From NCBI RefSeq assembly GCF_009689585.1, contig NZ_AP018694.1:1612001-1676000 (forward strand): a stretch of 64,000 nt of DNA. The letters are read 5' to 3'. The position numbers and the translations under genes were made by a program. Source of the stretch: Aquipluma nitroreducens (GTDB taxonomy: Bacteria > Bacteroidota > Bacteroidia > Bacteroidales > Prolixibacteraceae). The notes below the pieces were generated by a model. That model was not told where the DNA came from. It was given only the letters and a program-made list of their open reading frames with translations, and made no database searches. Below are positions 34,197-42,979 of the stretch, in pieces. Position 1 is the first letter of the stretch; the number at the start of each line of letters is the position of its first letter.

Positions 34197-34949
34197 ATGA
34201 AAAGATTAGTATTAACAATCGTGTCGATAGCATTTTTAATGGGAACCATTTGCGCGCAGAGTGTAAAAATTCCATTAATAGGCTCCAAAGCTCCATCTTT
34301 TACTGCAGAAACAACCAACGGAACTCTAACCTTTCCGGACGATTACGGAAAAAAATGGAAAATTCTGTTTAGTCACCCTCAGGATTTTACTCCGGTGTGC
34401 TCTTCAGAACTTTCAGAACTAGCCTACATTCAGAAAGACTTTGAAAAATTAAACACTAAAATAGCCATTATTTCAGCCGACAATGTAATTGAACACCGGC
34501 GATGGAAAACATGGCTAGAAGGTTTGGATTATAAAGGTCGTGGATCTCAAAAAATTGAATTTCCGCTAATTGACGATCATTCACATTCAGTATCAATACA
34601 ATATGGAATGATACATGAACTTGCAAGTACAAACAAAGATATCAGGGGCGTTTTTATCATCGATCCGAATAATGTAGTTAGATCCATAAACTTCTATCCG
34701 ATGCAGGTTGGTCGCAATATGCAGGAAATAGAACGAATTTTAGTTGCACTACAAACAGCAGATCGTGAAATGGTTTGTACTCCTGCAAACTGGAAAAATG
34801 GTGATGATGTTATTGTTCCTCACTATCCATATACCGATGATGAATTGGCTGCGAATCCTGAACTTAAAGATAGCTATTATAACTTAGGTGGCTATATGTG
34901 GTTCAAAAAGGAAAACAAATCATTAGTAATGAATGATAATTCAAAATAA
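34197..34949 (+). CDS. Exported peroxiredoxin (Prx6/AhpC-TSA type)
   Basis: A 250-residue peroxiredoxin. I take the ATG at 34197, which opens a signal peptide (LVLTIVSIAFLMGTICAQ); the longer in-frame start at 34083 adds unrelated residues. The peroxidatic Cys is in FSHPQDFTPVCSSELSEL (about residue 71), and the Prx6-type Arg follows in VGRNMQEIERIL. The C-terminal arm VCTPANWKNGDDVIVPHY contains a second Cys. Family members reduce hydroperoxides; export suggests protection of the periplasm. Confidence 0.9.
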   Translation: MKRLVLTIVSIAFLMGTICAQSVKIPLIGSKAPSFTAETTNGTLTFPDDYGKKWKILFSHPQDFTPVCSSELSELAYIQKDFEKLNTKIAIISADNVIEHRRWKTWLEGLDYKGRGSQKIEFPLIDDHSHSVSIQYGMIHELASTNKDIRGVFIIDPNNVVRSINFYPMQVGRNMQEIERILVALQTADREMVCTPANWKNGDDVIVPHYPYTDDELAANPELKDSYYNLGGYMWFKKENKSLVMNDNSK

Positions 34950-35333
34950 AAGTAATTTGAAATGGTAAATCCATTTAGATGTTCACTCTTTCGGCTGGAT
35001 GAAAAGTGTACTTCTATAAAACTGAGAAGAAATAAGAAGCTGTTAAAGATTGCTTACATCAATTGATTTTCATTTCGTAGGTTTTTGCACAAGTATAGTA
35101 ACGTTGATTTTTTGGGGTTGAATCGAATAATGACAGCTTGATTAGCTGATTATTATTCGATTTGCCTTTGGTGGGTATGCCAACTTTACAGAAATCCTAG
35201 CTTAAGGATGAAAATTAACTTGCAAACGCCTTCGTCTCAAAAATGGCACTTTCGTGCTATTGACTATCACCAAAATTTGGAAGTAATTTTACTATATATA
35301 AATAAGACAAAATTACGGCTAAACTTAAAAACT
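34950..35333. other. Gap with an inverted repeat (35124-35165)
   Basis: AATCGAATAATGACAGCT and AGCTGATTATTATTCGATT pair over 11 + 5 bp around a TGATT centre, without a T-tract. The rest of the gap shows no gene. The repeat might terminate peroxiredoxin transcription or mark an old insertion end. Confidence 0.5.
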
Positions 35334-36245
35334 ATGTGCGCATTTAGAAGAAAATTATCAATGGGATGGCTTCCTGATTACCCCGATTTCAGAGATCTCA
35401 CCGTAGAACATGATGATGTGCCAACCCGGCTTCAAGGGCTTGGACAGAAAGATTCAATTAAGAAAATGCTTTCTAAAACTGTTTCTAAAAAAACAGCGCC
35501 ACCTAAAAAGGTAAATCTGATCAATTGGTTTTCGCCCATTGAAGATCAGGGTAATCTTGGCTCCTGTACCGCAAATGCAGGAGTTGGGTTAGTCGAATAT
35601 TTTGAACGGCGTGCCTTTGGAAAACATGTTGATGCTTCAAGATTATTTCTTTACAAAGCCACACGAAACCTGATGAAGGAAAAAGGTGATACCGGAGCTT
35701 TTCTGAGGAGTGCAATGGGAGCACTGGTATTGTTTGGCATTCCACCTGAAGAATACTGGCCCTACAATGTGGCAAGTTTCGACAAGGAACCATCAGCATT
35801 TTGCTACGCATTTGCTCAAAATTACCGATCAATAAGCTATTACCGGCTCGATCCGCCCGGGACACCTGCAGACCAGTTGTTAACCCGAATCAAAACAAAC
35901 CTTGTCGCCGGGCTTCCGTCCATGTTTGGTTTTACGGTTTACAGTTCCATCAGTCAGGCTGGCAATAACGACGGTAAAATTCCATTCCCGACCAAAGGCG
36001 AAAAAATTGAAGGTGGTCACGCGATTGTTGTTGCCGGATATGATGATACAATGAAAATAAAAAACAACATCAATGGAAGTACCGAAACAACCGGAGCTTT
36101 TCTGATTCGCAATTCATGGGGTACCGATTGGGGTCAGGATGGTTATGGCTGGCTTCCCTACGAATATGTACTTCAGGGACTCGCCGAAGATTGGTGGTCA
36201 CTACTCAAAAACGAATGGGTTGATACAGGTAATTTCAAAGCTTAA
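35334..36245 (+). CDS. C1A (papain-like) cysteine peptidase
   Basis: A 303-residue papain-fold protease without a signal peptide. The start at 35334 (MCAFRRKLSMGWLPDYPDF) is preferred over 35208, whose extra 42 residues look non-coding. The oxyanion Gln and catalytic Cys are in PIEDQGNLGSCTANA (about residue 82). The His is in GGHAIVVAGYDD (about 226), and the Asn in LIRNSWGTDWGQDGYGWLPY (about 257). All four active-site residues are present. It is 11 nt before an M19-like peptidase gene, suggesting successive steps in peptide breakdown. Confidence 0.92.
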   Translation: MCAFRRKLSMGWLPDYPDFRDLTVEHDDVPTRLQGLGQKDSIKKMLSKTVSKKTAPPKKVNLINWFSPIEDQGNLGSCTANAGVGLVEYFERRAFGKHVDASRLFLYKATRNLMKEKGDTGAFLRSAMGALVLFGIPPEEYWPYNVASFDKEPSAFCYAFAQNYRSISYYRLDPPGTPADQLLTRIKTNLVAGLPSMFGFTVYSSISQAGNNDGKIPFPTKGEKIEGGHAIVVAGYDDTMKIKNNINGSTETTGAFLIRNSWGTDWGQDGYGWLPYEYVLQGLAEDWWSLLKNEWVDTGNFKA

Positions 36246-36256
36246 AATAATGAATT

Positions 36257-37681
36257 ATGAAATACTTTGCCGACATCCATTGCCATCCAACGTTGAAACC
36301 CTACGGGCACAGCTTCCCCAAAAAGGAAAACAGTAAAAACCTGAAGTCAAAAAGCTCAGTCTGGTATTATGATCCGCCCAACCTGTTCGAAAAAATGATC
36401 GATCTTTTGGGCGGAATTGTGAAATACCGTCAAAGCAATTTTTCGGCTATGGGATATGGAAATGCAGGAATTGTTTTTGCTTCATTGTATCCGATGGAAC
36501 GCAGTTTCTTCGACAACAAACTCGGAACCGGCGAATTCAACGACCTGCTGCTCAACTTTGTCACTTCGGTTGGCCGCGAACGGATTGATTTTGTACAATC
36601 AGTAACCGATTATTTTCCTGACCTCGAAAACGAATATGCTTTCCTGAAGCAAATGAGCGGGAAGCAGGTCTCCTTAGCAGATCGTGCAAGTTATCACTAT
36701 TCTTTGGCTCGAAACTCTTCTGATGTCGCAAGCATCCTCGATTCAGACGCTACCGAAGATCGGAAATCGAATTCAATAGCCGTGATCCTTACCATTGAAG
36801 GAGCCCATTCTTTTGGAACCGGAATTCACCCAAAGCAGAACCCAGCTAACCGAAATTATGTGCTTGGCAATGTTGAAAAGGTGAAGAACTGGGAGCACCG
36901 GCCGATTTTTATTACGCTTGCCCATCATTTCTTTAACGAATTGTGTGGCCATGCCGAAAGTCTTACTGGGATAGTTAAGTCAGCAGTCGACCAAAGTTAT
37001 ATGATGAACACCGGATTTACTCCGCTCGGACTGGAAGTGGTTGACAAAATGCTGGATAACTCTGAAAACAAGAGAATATTAATCGACATCAAACACATGA
37101 GCCGGACTTCGCGACTCGAATATTTTAACCTGCTTGATACCAAATACGCAGGTCAGGACATACCGGTAGTGGTGAGTCATGGTGCAGTTATCGGCAATGA
37201 TCAGGACAAGCATTTGTTTATGAATGCCGACATTAATCTGTATGACGATGAAATCGTCAGGGTTGCACAAACAAACGGGCTGTTTGGTTTGCAGCTCGAT
37301 GAACGCCGTATTGCGGCACACGGCGATTTTGAATTGAAGAAAACACATGGGATTGAACGTCGGAAAGTGCTATTTCATTCGAGCTTCCTGGTTTGGCGTC
37401 AAATCCAACATATTGCTGAACTGCTTGATTCGCAAGGGCTTTTTGCCTGGGGAATACAAACCATTGGCAGCGACTACGACGGCATGATTGACCCGATCAA
37501 CGGATTCTGGACTGCCGAGAACCTGCCCACTCTAGAAGATTATTTACTGATGCAAGCACATACTTACATGAAAACAAATTCAGGAAAGCTCGGAAATTCT
37601 TTCAACCGCATTGATCCGGAAGAGATTGTGAACCGTGTAATGGGCGATAATGCCTTCAATTTTGTGATGAAGTACTACTAG
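36257..37681 (+). CDS. M19-like membrane dipeptidase/amidohydrolase family protein
   Basis: A 474-residue TIM-barrel metallohydrolase. Candidate metal ligands are seen in FADIHCHPTLKPYG (near the N-terminus), LTIEGAHSFGTG (bridging Glu), ITLAHHFFNELCGHAESLTG and VVVSHGAV, with TIGSDYDGMIDPING near the end. This order resembles renal-dipeptidase (M19) enzymes, although the first motif is H-x-H rather than H-x-D. No signal peptide. It is almost certainly co-expressed with the C1A peptidase (11-nt gap). Confidence 0.82.
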   Translation: MKYFADIHCHPTLKPYGHSFPKKENSKNLKSKSSVWYYDPPNLFEKMIDLLGGIVKYRQSNFSAMGYGNAGIVFASLYPMERSFFDNKLGTGEFNDLLLNFVTSVGRERIDFVQSVTDYFPDLENEYAFLKQMSGKQVSLADRASYHYSLARNSSDVASILDSDATEDRKSNSIAVILTIEGAHSFGTGIHPKQNPANRNYVLGNVEKVKNWEHRPIFITLAHHFFNELCGHAESLTGIVKSAVDQSYMMNTGFTPLGLEVVDKMLDNSENKRILIDIKHMSRTSRLEYFNLLDTKYAGQDIPVVVSHGAVIGNDQDKHLFMNADINLYDDEIVRVAQTNGLFGLQLDERRIAAHGDFELKKTHGIERRKVLFHSSFLVWRQIQHIAELLDSQGLFAWGIQTIGSDYDGMIDPINGFWTAENLPTLEDYLLMQAHTYMKTNSGKLGNSFNRIDPEEIVNRVMGDNAFNFVMKYY

Positions 37682-37697
37682 TGAATTTTGGAACTTT

Positions 37698-38717
37698 TCA
37701 CCCCAACATTTCCTTCGTGCTCAGCAATCCGCAGGCCGCATAAATATCCTGGCCACGACTGGCGCGGATGGTGGTGAGAATGCCTTTTTCGTTGAGTTTT
37801 TCTTTAAATTTCTGGAGCGTATTTTCGTCGGTTCCTTCGAGCGGAGTTCCTGGAATTGGGTGAAACCTGATCAGGTTGATGCGACATTTAATACCATTCA
37901 GGATTTTGCACAATTCCTGAACATGACGGGGCGAATCGTTCAGGCCTTTAAACACAATGTATTCGAACGAAACGCGGCGCTGACGGCCAAAATCCCAGCT
38001 TTTAATTTCGCGGATAACTTCTGCCAGCGGATAGGCAACCTGAACCGGCATCAGTTTTTGGCGTTCATCGTCGAACGGAGTGTGCATACTCACAGCCAAA
38101 TGTGCTTCCGATTGATTCAGGAAAGTTACCATTCCCGGCACAATTCCGATGGTTGAAACTGTTATCCGGCGCGGGCTCATGGCAAAACCCCATTCCGAAG
38201 TTAGGATTTCGAGGCTTTTTAAAACCTCTTCCAGATTATCGAAAGGTTCGCCCATTCCCATGTACACAATGTTGGTTACCTCGTGCCACTCCGGAATGTT
38301 ACGAATCTGGTTCACAATTTCTCCAGCGGTTAATTGTCCCTGAAAACCCTGCTTACCGGTCATGCAGAACAAACAGCCCATTTTGCAACCCACCTGCGAC
38401 GACACACAAACCGTTTTGCGGTCATCATCCGGAATCATGGCTGTTTCAATGAATTTTCCCTGAACCGTTGGGAACAAGTACTTTTTCGTTCCGTCAACAC
38501 TTTCCTGAACTTTAGTGGAGTTAACCAGTCCGAATTTGTATTTGCTACTCAGTAGTTCACGTGCTTTTTTCGAAAGATTCGTCATTTCTTCAATTGATGA
38601 AATTTCTTTCTGGTATAGCCATTCAGCCATTTGTTTGCCAGTAAACCTTGGCAACCCAAGTTCTATGGCTAAAGAGGTGAGTTCGTTCAGCGTTTTTCCG
38701 AATAATGAATCTTTCAT
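37698..38717 (-). CDS. rlmN: Dual-specificity 23S rRNA (A2503)/tRNA (A37) methyltransferase
   Basis: RlmN is a radical-SAM enzyme that adds a C2 methyl group to A2503 of 23S rRNA and A37 of some tRNAs. The 339-residue protein has the cluster motif CKMGCLFC (about 110-117), the preceding VCVSSQVG, and GMGEPFDNLEEV. The methyl-carrying catalytic Cys lies in YAACGLLS near the C-terminus. Length and all motifs are normal. It converges with the M19-like gene. Confidence 0.97.
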   Translation of the reverse strand: MKDSLFGKTLNELTSLAIELGLPRFTGKQMAEWLYQKEISSIEEMTNLSKKARELLSSKYKFGLVNSTKVQESVDGTKKYLFPTVQGKFIETAMIPDDDRKTVCVSSQVGCKMGCLFCMTGKQGFQGQLTAGEIVNQIRNIPEWHEVTNIVYMGMGEPFDNLEEVLKSLEILTSEWGFAMSPRRITVSTIGIVPGMVTFLNQSEAHLAVSMHTPFDDERQKLMPVQVAYPLAEVIREIKSWDFGRQRRVSFEYIVFKGLNDSPRHVQELCKILNGIKCRINLIRFHPIPGTPLEGTDENTLQKFKEKLNEKGILTTIRASRGQDIYAACGLLSTKEMLG

Positions 38718-38728
38718 TTTAAACTACA

Positions 38729-38795
38729 AGTCATTAGGAAAAGGTCATTAGGAAAAAGAAACCCCATTTTTCTAATGACTATTGACAATTTCCTG
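38729..38795. repeat. GTCATTAGGAAAA-type inverted repeat
   Basis: GTCATTAGGAAAAGGTCATT and the opposite-sense TTTTTCTAATGACTATTGAC flank CCCC, related to the palindrome at 27292-27347. It lies between the oxidoreductase gene and rlmN. Confidence 0.55.
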
Positions 38796-38797
38796 AT

Positions 38798-39475
38798 TTA
38801 AAAATAAATTTCGGCCAAAATGTTTTCGTACGGAATTCCCCTTGAAATCAGCAAATCGCGAACTTCGACAACCATGATAGCCTTGCCACAAAGATAATAG
38901 TTAATGTCAGTCGGTAGTTCTTTTATTTCTTCCAGATATTTGTTGACGCGACCCGGAAAAACGTTGCAAGATTGTTCCTGCGAACAGCAACGAACATACC
39001 GGTCGCCCATGGCCCATTCCAGTTCATCTTCAAAATAAAACTGATCCAGTTTTCGAACTCCATGAATCAATATTTTATTATCAGCTATTCCGGATCGAAA
39101 CATGCTGTAGAATGGCGCTATGCCAGTTCCGGTGGCTATCCACCACGCAGGTTTTTTATCGTCTTTAAAACTACCATAAGGTTTCGATACCCAAATTTTC
39201 ATGCCCGGAATTACGCCAGCCAGCCATGGGGTCAGCAATCCATCTTCCTTCACATTAAAAAGAACTCGAATTTCAGGTTCATCGTTTCCGCTGCAAATAC
39301 TGTAAATTCGGGGTGCGATCATAGGATCTGCTGCAATTTTTACGACTTGTCCGGGACTGAAATCGCAGATTCGCATCCACGAAATGAGATGAACTCCCGG
39401 TGAAATTTCCTCGTTTCCCGTAATAGTAACTTCTTCAAGTTCAAACTGCTGATTTTTAGTTGCTGCCTTTTGCAT
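38798..39475 (-). CDS. FAD-binding ferredoxin-reductase-type oxidoreductase
   Basis: A 225-residue flavin reductase from Met at 39475 (a TTG-initiated extension to 39514 would add a Cys-rich stretch and is less likely). The FAD motif is RIYSICSG (about 74-81). The NAD(P)-binding segment IATGTGIAPFYSMFRSG lies around 114, and the C-terminal YYLCGKAIMVVEVRDLL around 195. There is no [2Fe-2S] domain. Such proteins pass electrons between NAD(P)H and ferredoxin or flavodoxin; the partner is not evident here. Confidence 0.88.
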   Translation of the reverse strand: MQKAATKNQQFELEEVTITGNEEISPGVHLISWMRICDFSPGQVVKIAADPMIAPRIYSICSGNDEPEIRVLFNVKEDGLLTPWLAGVIPGMKIWVSKPYGSFKDDKKPAWWIATGTGIAPFYSMFRSGIADNKILIHGVRKLDQFYFEDELEWAMGDRYVRCCSQEQSCNVFPGRVNKYLEEIKELPTDINYYLCGKAIMVVEVRDLLISRGIPYENILAEIYF

Positions 39476-39606
39476 TAATTTTATTTTGTTACACGAACAA
39501 CAAGTTCGCGACAAATTGGTTTAAACCGATTATCGTTGGAAAATACAAAACTGTTTCAAGGTTGAATATTTAAGACTAACTTAGAAGCTGTTTAATTTTC
39601 ACTCAT

Positions 39607-39693
39607 TTTGATTTTTCGGGTTACCCCGAACCCTGAAGGGAGCCCGAAAAATCAAAAAATAGCCCTTTAGGGCTGGGGTAAATTTTTTGATTT
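39607..39693. repeat. CCCTGAAGGGA / GCCCTTTAGGGC dispersed repeat
   Basis: GATTTTTCGGGTTACCCC and AGCCCGAAAAATC pair around CGAACCCTGAAGGG, followed by AGCCCTTTAGGGCTGGGG and AATTTTTTGATTT. It resembles 30981-31030 and fills the divergent gap before the ThrE-like genes. Confidence 0.6.
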
Positions 39694-39807
39694 GTCATAA
39701 ATTCAAATTTTAAACAGTTTCTTCGGACTAAAAGTATTAAATGTAAACTTTTTGTTCAATTTTATGGTTTAAGTAGAAAAGTTAAATCCTGATTTTCTTT
39801 TAAACTC

Positions 39808-39815
39808 TATTTTTG
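39808..39815 (+). promoter_or_regulatory. -7 box overlapping the apparent GTG start of the ThrE-like gene
   Basis: TATTTTTG fits TAnnTTTG exactly, and its last G is the first base of the GTG at 39815. Transcription would start about 39820, so translation must begin further downstream, probably at the TTG 39845. Confidence 0.55.
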
Positions 39816-39844
39816 TGACCTCTTTAAAAAATACAACTGAAACA

Positions 39845-40618
39845 TTGAAAATAAAGACGTTAAACGAAGATTCACAATCGGTTGGCAATATTTTACTCGA
39901 GACAGGAGCAATGCTCATGAGCTCGGGAGCAAGCTCAAACCGAATCAGGGTCACCTTGGAACGAATTGCCAATGGGCTTGGCTATAAGACTGAATTGCTG
40001 ATTACACATCGGGCTTTGATGCTGACAATCATTGAAAAAGATCAACAACATTTCTTCAGCCGACTGAAACGTACTTCTCCGCATGGAGTTAATTTCAGAA
40101 TTGTCAGCGGAATCAGCCACATGAGCTGGAACGTGTTGGAGCAGAACTGGACGATTACCCAAATCGCAGATGAATTACGCCGGCTAAAATCACTCCCTCA
40201 TTACCCAAGATTGGTGATTCTCGGATTTGTAGGTTTGGCCGGAGCAGCATTCTGCCGCATATTTGGCGGTGGTTACATTGAAATGATTGTTGCATTTGTA
40301 GCTACGGTAGCCGGACTTTTTGTAAGGCAGGAGGCGATGCGTGTAAAATTCAACCCATATTTATGCGTTTATTTTGCTGCATTTACAGCCTCGTTTATCG
40401 CCGGATTAGCCGAACATTTTCAAATTGGGACTCAGCCCGATAAGGCGTTTGCCACCTCAGTATTATTCCTGGTTCCCGGGGTTCCGCTTATTAACTCGGT
40501 AACTGACCTGTTGGACGGGAACATTCAAAACGGGCTGATACGCGCTATAAACGGACTAATGATTTCTTTCTCGATTGCCATGGGACTATTTTCAGTACGA
40601 ATGATTTTACACATTTAA
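39845..40618 (+). CDS. ThrE-family exporter, N-terminal half (DUF1212)
   Basis: About 257 residues from the likely TTG start at 39845. The soluble part has LLETGAMLMSSGASSNRI, then RVTLERIANGLGYKTELL, the DUF1212 signature. Four to five membrane spans follow (for example PRLVILGFVGLAGAAFC and MIVAFVATVAGLFV). VPGVPLINSVTDLLDGNI is the conserved re-entrant motif. Corynebacterium ThrE, a threonine/serine exporter, carries both halves in one chain; here they are split into two genes 1 nt apart. Confidence 0.9.
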   Translation: MKIKTLNEDSQSVGNILLETGAMLMSSGASSNRIRVTLERIANGLGYKTELLITHRALMLTIIEKDQQHFFSRLKRTSPHGVNFRIVSGISHMSWNVLEQNWTITQIADELRRLKSLPHYPRLVILGFVGLAGAAFCRIFGGGYIEMIVAFVATVAGLFVRQEAMRVKFNPYLCVYFAAFTASFIAGLAEHFQIGTQPDKAFATSVLFLVPGVPLINSVTDLLDGNIQNGLIRAINGLMISFSIAMGLFSVRMILHI

Positions 40619-40619
40619 T

Positions 40620-41123
40620 ATGATCCTACTCGAAATACTTATAAAAAGCTTCTGGGCAGGCATCGCAGCAATCGGGTTTGCCATCCTGTTTAATGTTCCC
40701 CGACGGACGCTATTTCCAATCTGGTCTCTTGGGGCTATAGGCGGATTAATCAAATTTACGGCCATGAACTATCAGGTTGGAATTGTCTTCGCCTCATTTA
40801 TGGGAACCGTAGCCATAGCGATAATAGCTATTCGGATGGCTCACATGCGAAATAGTCCGCCGCTGGTTTTTTCCATTCCTTCCGTAATTCCAATGGTTCC
40901 CGGCGCTTTTGCATATAAATTTATGCTTGGAATGATCGCCCTTACCAGCATGGAAAATACAGATGCCTACGTACAAACGCTGATAGAAACAGTGAATAAC
41001 GGGGCAAAAATGATGTTTGTACTGATTGCTCTCGGAACCGGCGTGGCTATCCCAATGTTACTAACCCGAAAAGAATCGATTAAAAAATCTGACTTCAACA
41101 AGAAGAAAAAAGCGATTGGCTAA
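40620..41123 (+). CDS. ThrE-family exporter, C-terminal half
   Basis: A 167-residue membrane protein whose ATG follows the upstream stop by one base. It has five hydrophobic segments, including FWAGIAAIGFAILFNVP, SFMGTVAIAIIAIRMAH and MFVLIALGTGVAIPMLL, with IPSVIPMVPGAFAYKFM carrying the conserved motif of the second ThrE domain. It probably assembles with the preceding protein for amino-acid or dipeptide export. Confidence 0.9.
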   Translation: MILLEILIKSFWAGIAAIGFAILFNVPRRTLFPIWSLGAIGGLIKFTAMNYQVGIVFASFMGTVAIAIIAIRMAHMRNSPPLVFSIPSVIPMVPGAFAYKFMLGMIALTSMENTDAYVQTLIETVNNGAKMMFVLIALGTGVAIPMLLTRKESIKKSDFNKKKKAIG

Positions 41124-41440
41124 ATACGGTTCATTTTCCTATTCAAAAAAATATAAGTATCCGATAATATACCTAAATGATAAGCTTTGTGGGGCTTTGC
41201 CCCAAACCCCAATTCCTTTTTGTCTTGACACAAAAAAGGAATCAAAAAAGGTCAAGGCTACGTCCACTTCGCACGAAAAACTTACGTTCAATGGCTAAAA
41301 TCTTTTAAACTCCCCCGAATTCTCGGGGTCAAACAGAAAAGATTTTTTAACGCCATCTTCACTTGTTTTTCGGCTCACTGGACGAGGCCGGTCATCGGCC
41401 AAACTCTTTAGGTAAAGTAACGATCATTCAAAATAATATA
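41124..41440. repeat. Degenerate dispersed repeat block
   Basis: GGGGCTTTGCCCCAAACCCC is followed by TTCCTTTTTGTC and AAAAAGGAATCAAAAAAGG. Then come a CGTCCACTTCGCACG stretch and a fragment with CCCCCGAATTCTCGGGG. Segments of this kind recur widely in Bacteroidota intergenic DNA. Short ORFs here (41116-41298 and 41363-41545) are products of the repeat and show no protein similarity. Confidence 0.65.
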
Positions 41441-41445
41441 CAAAA

Positions 41446-41476
41446 AGAGAGCTGTTCCAAATCGAAACAGCTCTCT
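41446..41476 (-). terminator. Intrinsic terminator after the repeat-containing exported protein gene
   Basis: On the minus strand AGAGAGCTGTT pairs with AACAGCTCTCT (11 bp) and is followed by TTTTTGTATATT. It lies 83 nt past the stop of the gene at 41559. Confidence 0.85.
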
Positions 41477-41558
41477 CTATATGCCAGGTGCATCACACCT
41501 TTTAGAAATAAAACATTCATACTCAATACTGAAACAAACCAGTAAAGAAGATGCTGGA

Positions 41559-42032
41559 TTAATTGGTAACACCCAATTTTCCTTCATCGATTAACTTCTT
41601 AATCAACTTTGCTTCTTCCTGATCAGCAATCAATTTGGTAACTTCCAGGGCTTCACGTTGAAATTCATCTTCAACATTTAATTTGCCAAATCTTCCTTCA
41701 GCAATTAACTTTTGATTCAACTTTGCTTCTTCCTGATCAGCGATTAACTTAGTAACTAATTGAGCTTCTTTTTGAAGATCTACTGTTGCATCCAAATTAT
41801 CATTTAGTAAAAGCTGAACTGATTCGAAGTTCGCATCACTTTCAGAAAAATTTGATTTGTCGATCAACGAAGGAAGGACTTCATTCGTCGTACTCAACCC
41901 ATTTCTCAAATTTTTAACTTCCTCTACAACTAAATTGTTGTTGGCATTTTTGTAATTTGCGGCATTGACATTCATTGTTGCAATAAATCCAAGCAGGCAA
42001 ATAGCTAAAAGTGTTCTAGTTTTCGTTTTCAT
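41559..42032 (-). CDS. Exported protein with duplicated charged helical repeat
   Basis: A 157-residue protein; the ATG at 42032 opens a signal peptide (LLAICLLGFIATMNVNAAN). The mature part is helical and acidic/basic. It contains two copies of a unit of about 41 residues centred on VTKLIADQEEAKL, followed by KLI-EG--G, at about residues 95-115 and 136-156. The copies are still alike at DNA level (for example TTGCTTCTTCCTGATCAGC in both). No family is recognised. The gene is monocistronic with a terminator. Confidence 0.82.
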   Translation of the reverse strand: MKTKTRTLLAICLLGFIATMNVNAANYKNANNNLVVEEVKNLRNGLSTTNEVLPSLIDKSNFSESDANFESVQLLLNDNLDATVDLQKEAQLVTKLIADQEEAKLNQKLIAEGRFGKLNVEDEFQREALEVTKLIADQEEAKLIKKLIDEGKLGVTN

Positions 42033-42166
42033 AATTTTTCTTTTAATTGTTTTCAAGTGTTTTCTTCTTAAATTGTTTTCACTATTAAGACTGAGAAACA
42101 CCCCGGAAGTTACATCCGGATGAGTTAAATAAAAGATAAACTTATCTTAATTAAAACTTAAAGGAT

Positions 42167-42979
42167 TTAAATTTGCTGGCTGAATGTTAAGAATGGTGCG
42201 GGAAATCGCTTTTCAATACCTGCCGGAAGCTCCGAAAACAGGCCAAAAACGCATGAGCCACTGCCCGACATTGATGCATAAACTGCACCCAAATTATAAA
42301 GTTGAGCTTTGATGCTTGCAATCTCTGGATACTGCGGAAACACAGATGATTCAAACTGATTGATTATGTTGTTTTTCCAATTAGAAACCGGAAGATTAAT
42401 TAATTCGGTAAGCGAAACTACTGGCTTTCGGGGGACTACATTCTGAAAGGCTTTGACAGTAGAAACTTCAAGCGGAGGTTTAACTAACAAAAGATACAAT
42501 CCCTTAACATTCAGGTTTATTTCGTTCATTATTTCACCCCTTCCAGCGGCAAAAACAGGTTTATTCAGTATAAAAAACGGACAATCGCTACCTAAAACAG
42601 CCGCGTAATCAAGCAATTTATCCGCCGAAAGATTCAAATTGAACAACTTATTCAGCATCTGGAGCATAAAAGCACCGTCGGCAGAACCCCCACCAAGCCC
42701 CGCTCCAAATGGGATTTGCTTGTGCAAATGGATTTTCAAGACAGGCAAATCAAAATCTTTTTGAAGAAGCGAATACGCCTTCATCACCAAATTCGATTCC
42801 GGAGAACCAGAAATGATGATTCCACTTGTGGTTAACCGCAATTCATCGGATTCGGCTACCTCAATCGCATCGCTCCAGCCGACAGGAAAGAATACGGTCT
42901 CCAGATTATGAAAACCATCTGATCGTTTTTCGGTAATGTATAACCCGATGTTTATTTTGGCGTTGGGGAATGAAATCAT
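42167..42979 (-). CDS. ispE: 4-diphosphocytidyl-2-C-methyl-D-erythritol kinase
   Basis: IspE phosphorylates CDP-methylerythritol in the MEP isoprenoid pathway. The 270-residue GHMP kinase begins FPNAKINIGLYITEKRSDGF and has the ATP-binding loop PFGAGLGGGSADGAFML (about 89-105). The C-terminal YASMSGSGSCVFGLF glycine-rich motif is present. The Lys of AKIN and the Asp in LGSDCPFF, both active-site residues in the family, are also present. Length is normal. Confidence 0.96.
   Translation of the reverse strand: MISFPNAKINIGLYITEKRSDGFHNLETVFFPVGWSDAIEVAESDELRLTTSGIIISGSPESNLVMKAYSLLQKDFDLPVLKIHLHKQIPFGAGLGGGSADGAFMLQMLNKLFNLNLSADKLLDYAAVLGSDCPFFILNKPVFAAGRGEIMNEINLNVKGLYLLLVKPPLEVSTVKAFQNVVPRKPVVSLTELINLPVSNWKNNIINQFESSVFPQYPEIASIKAQLYNLGAVYASMSGSGSCVFGLFSELPAGIEKRFPAPFLTFSQQI

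Noticed and set aside
41116-41545. Two 60-residue ORFs after the ThrE-like genes
   Set aside because: They are translations of a dispersed repeat block and have no protein-like features.
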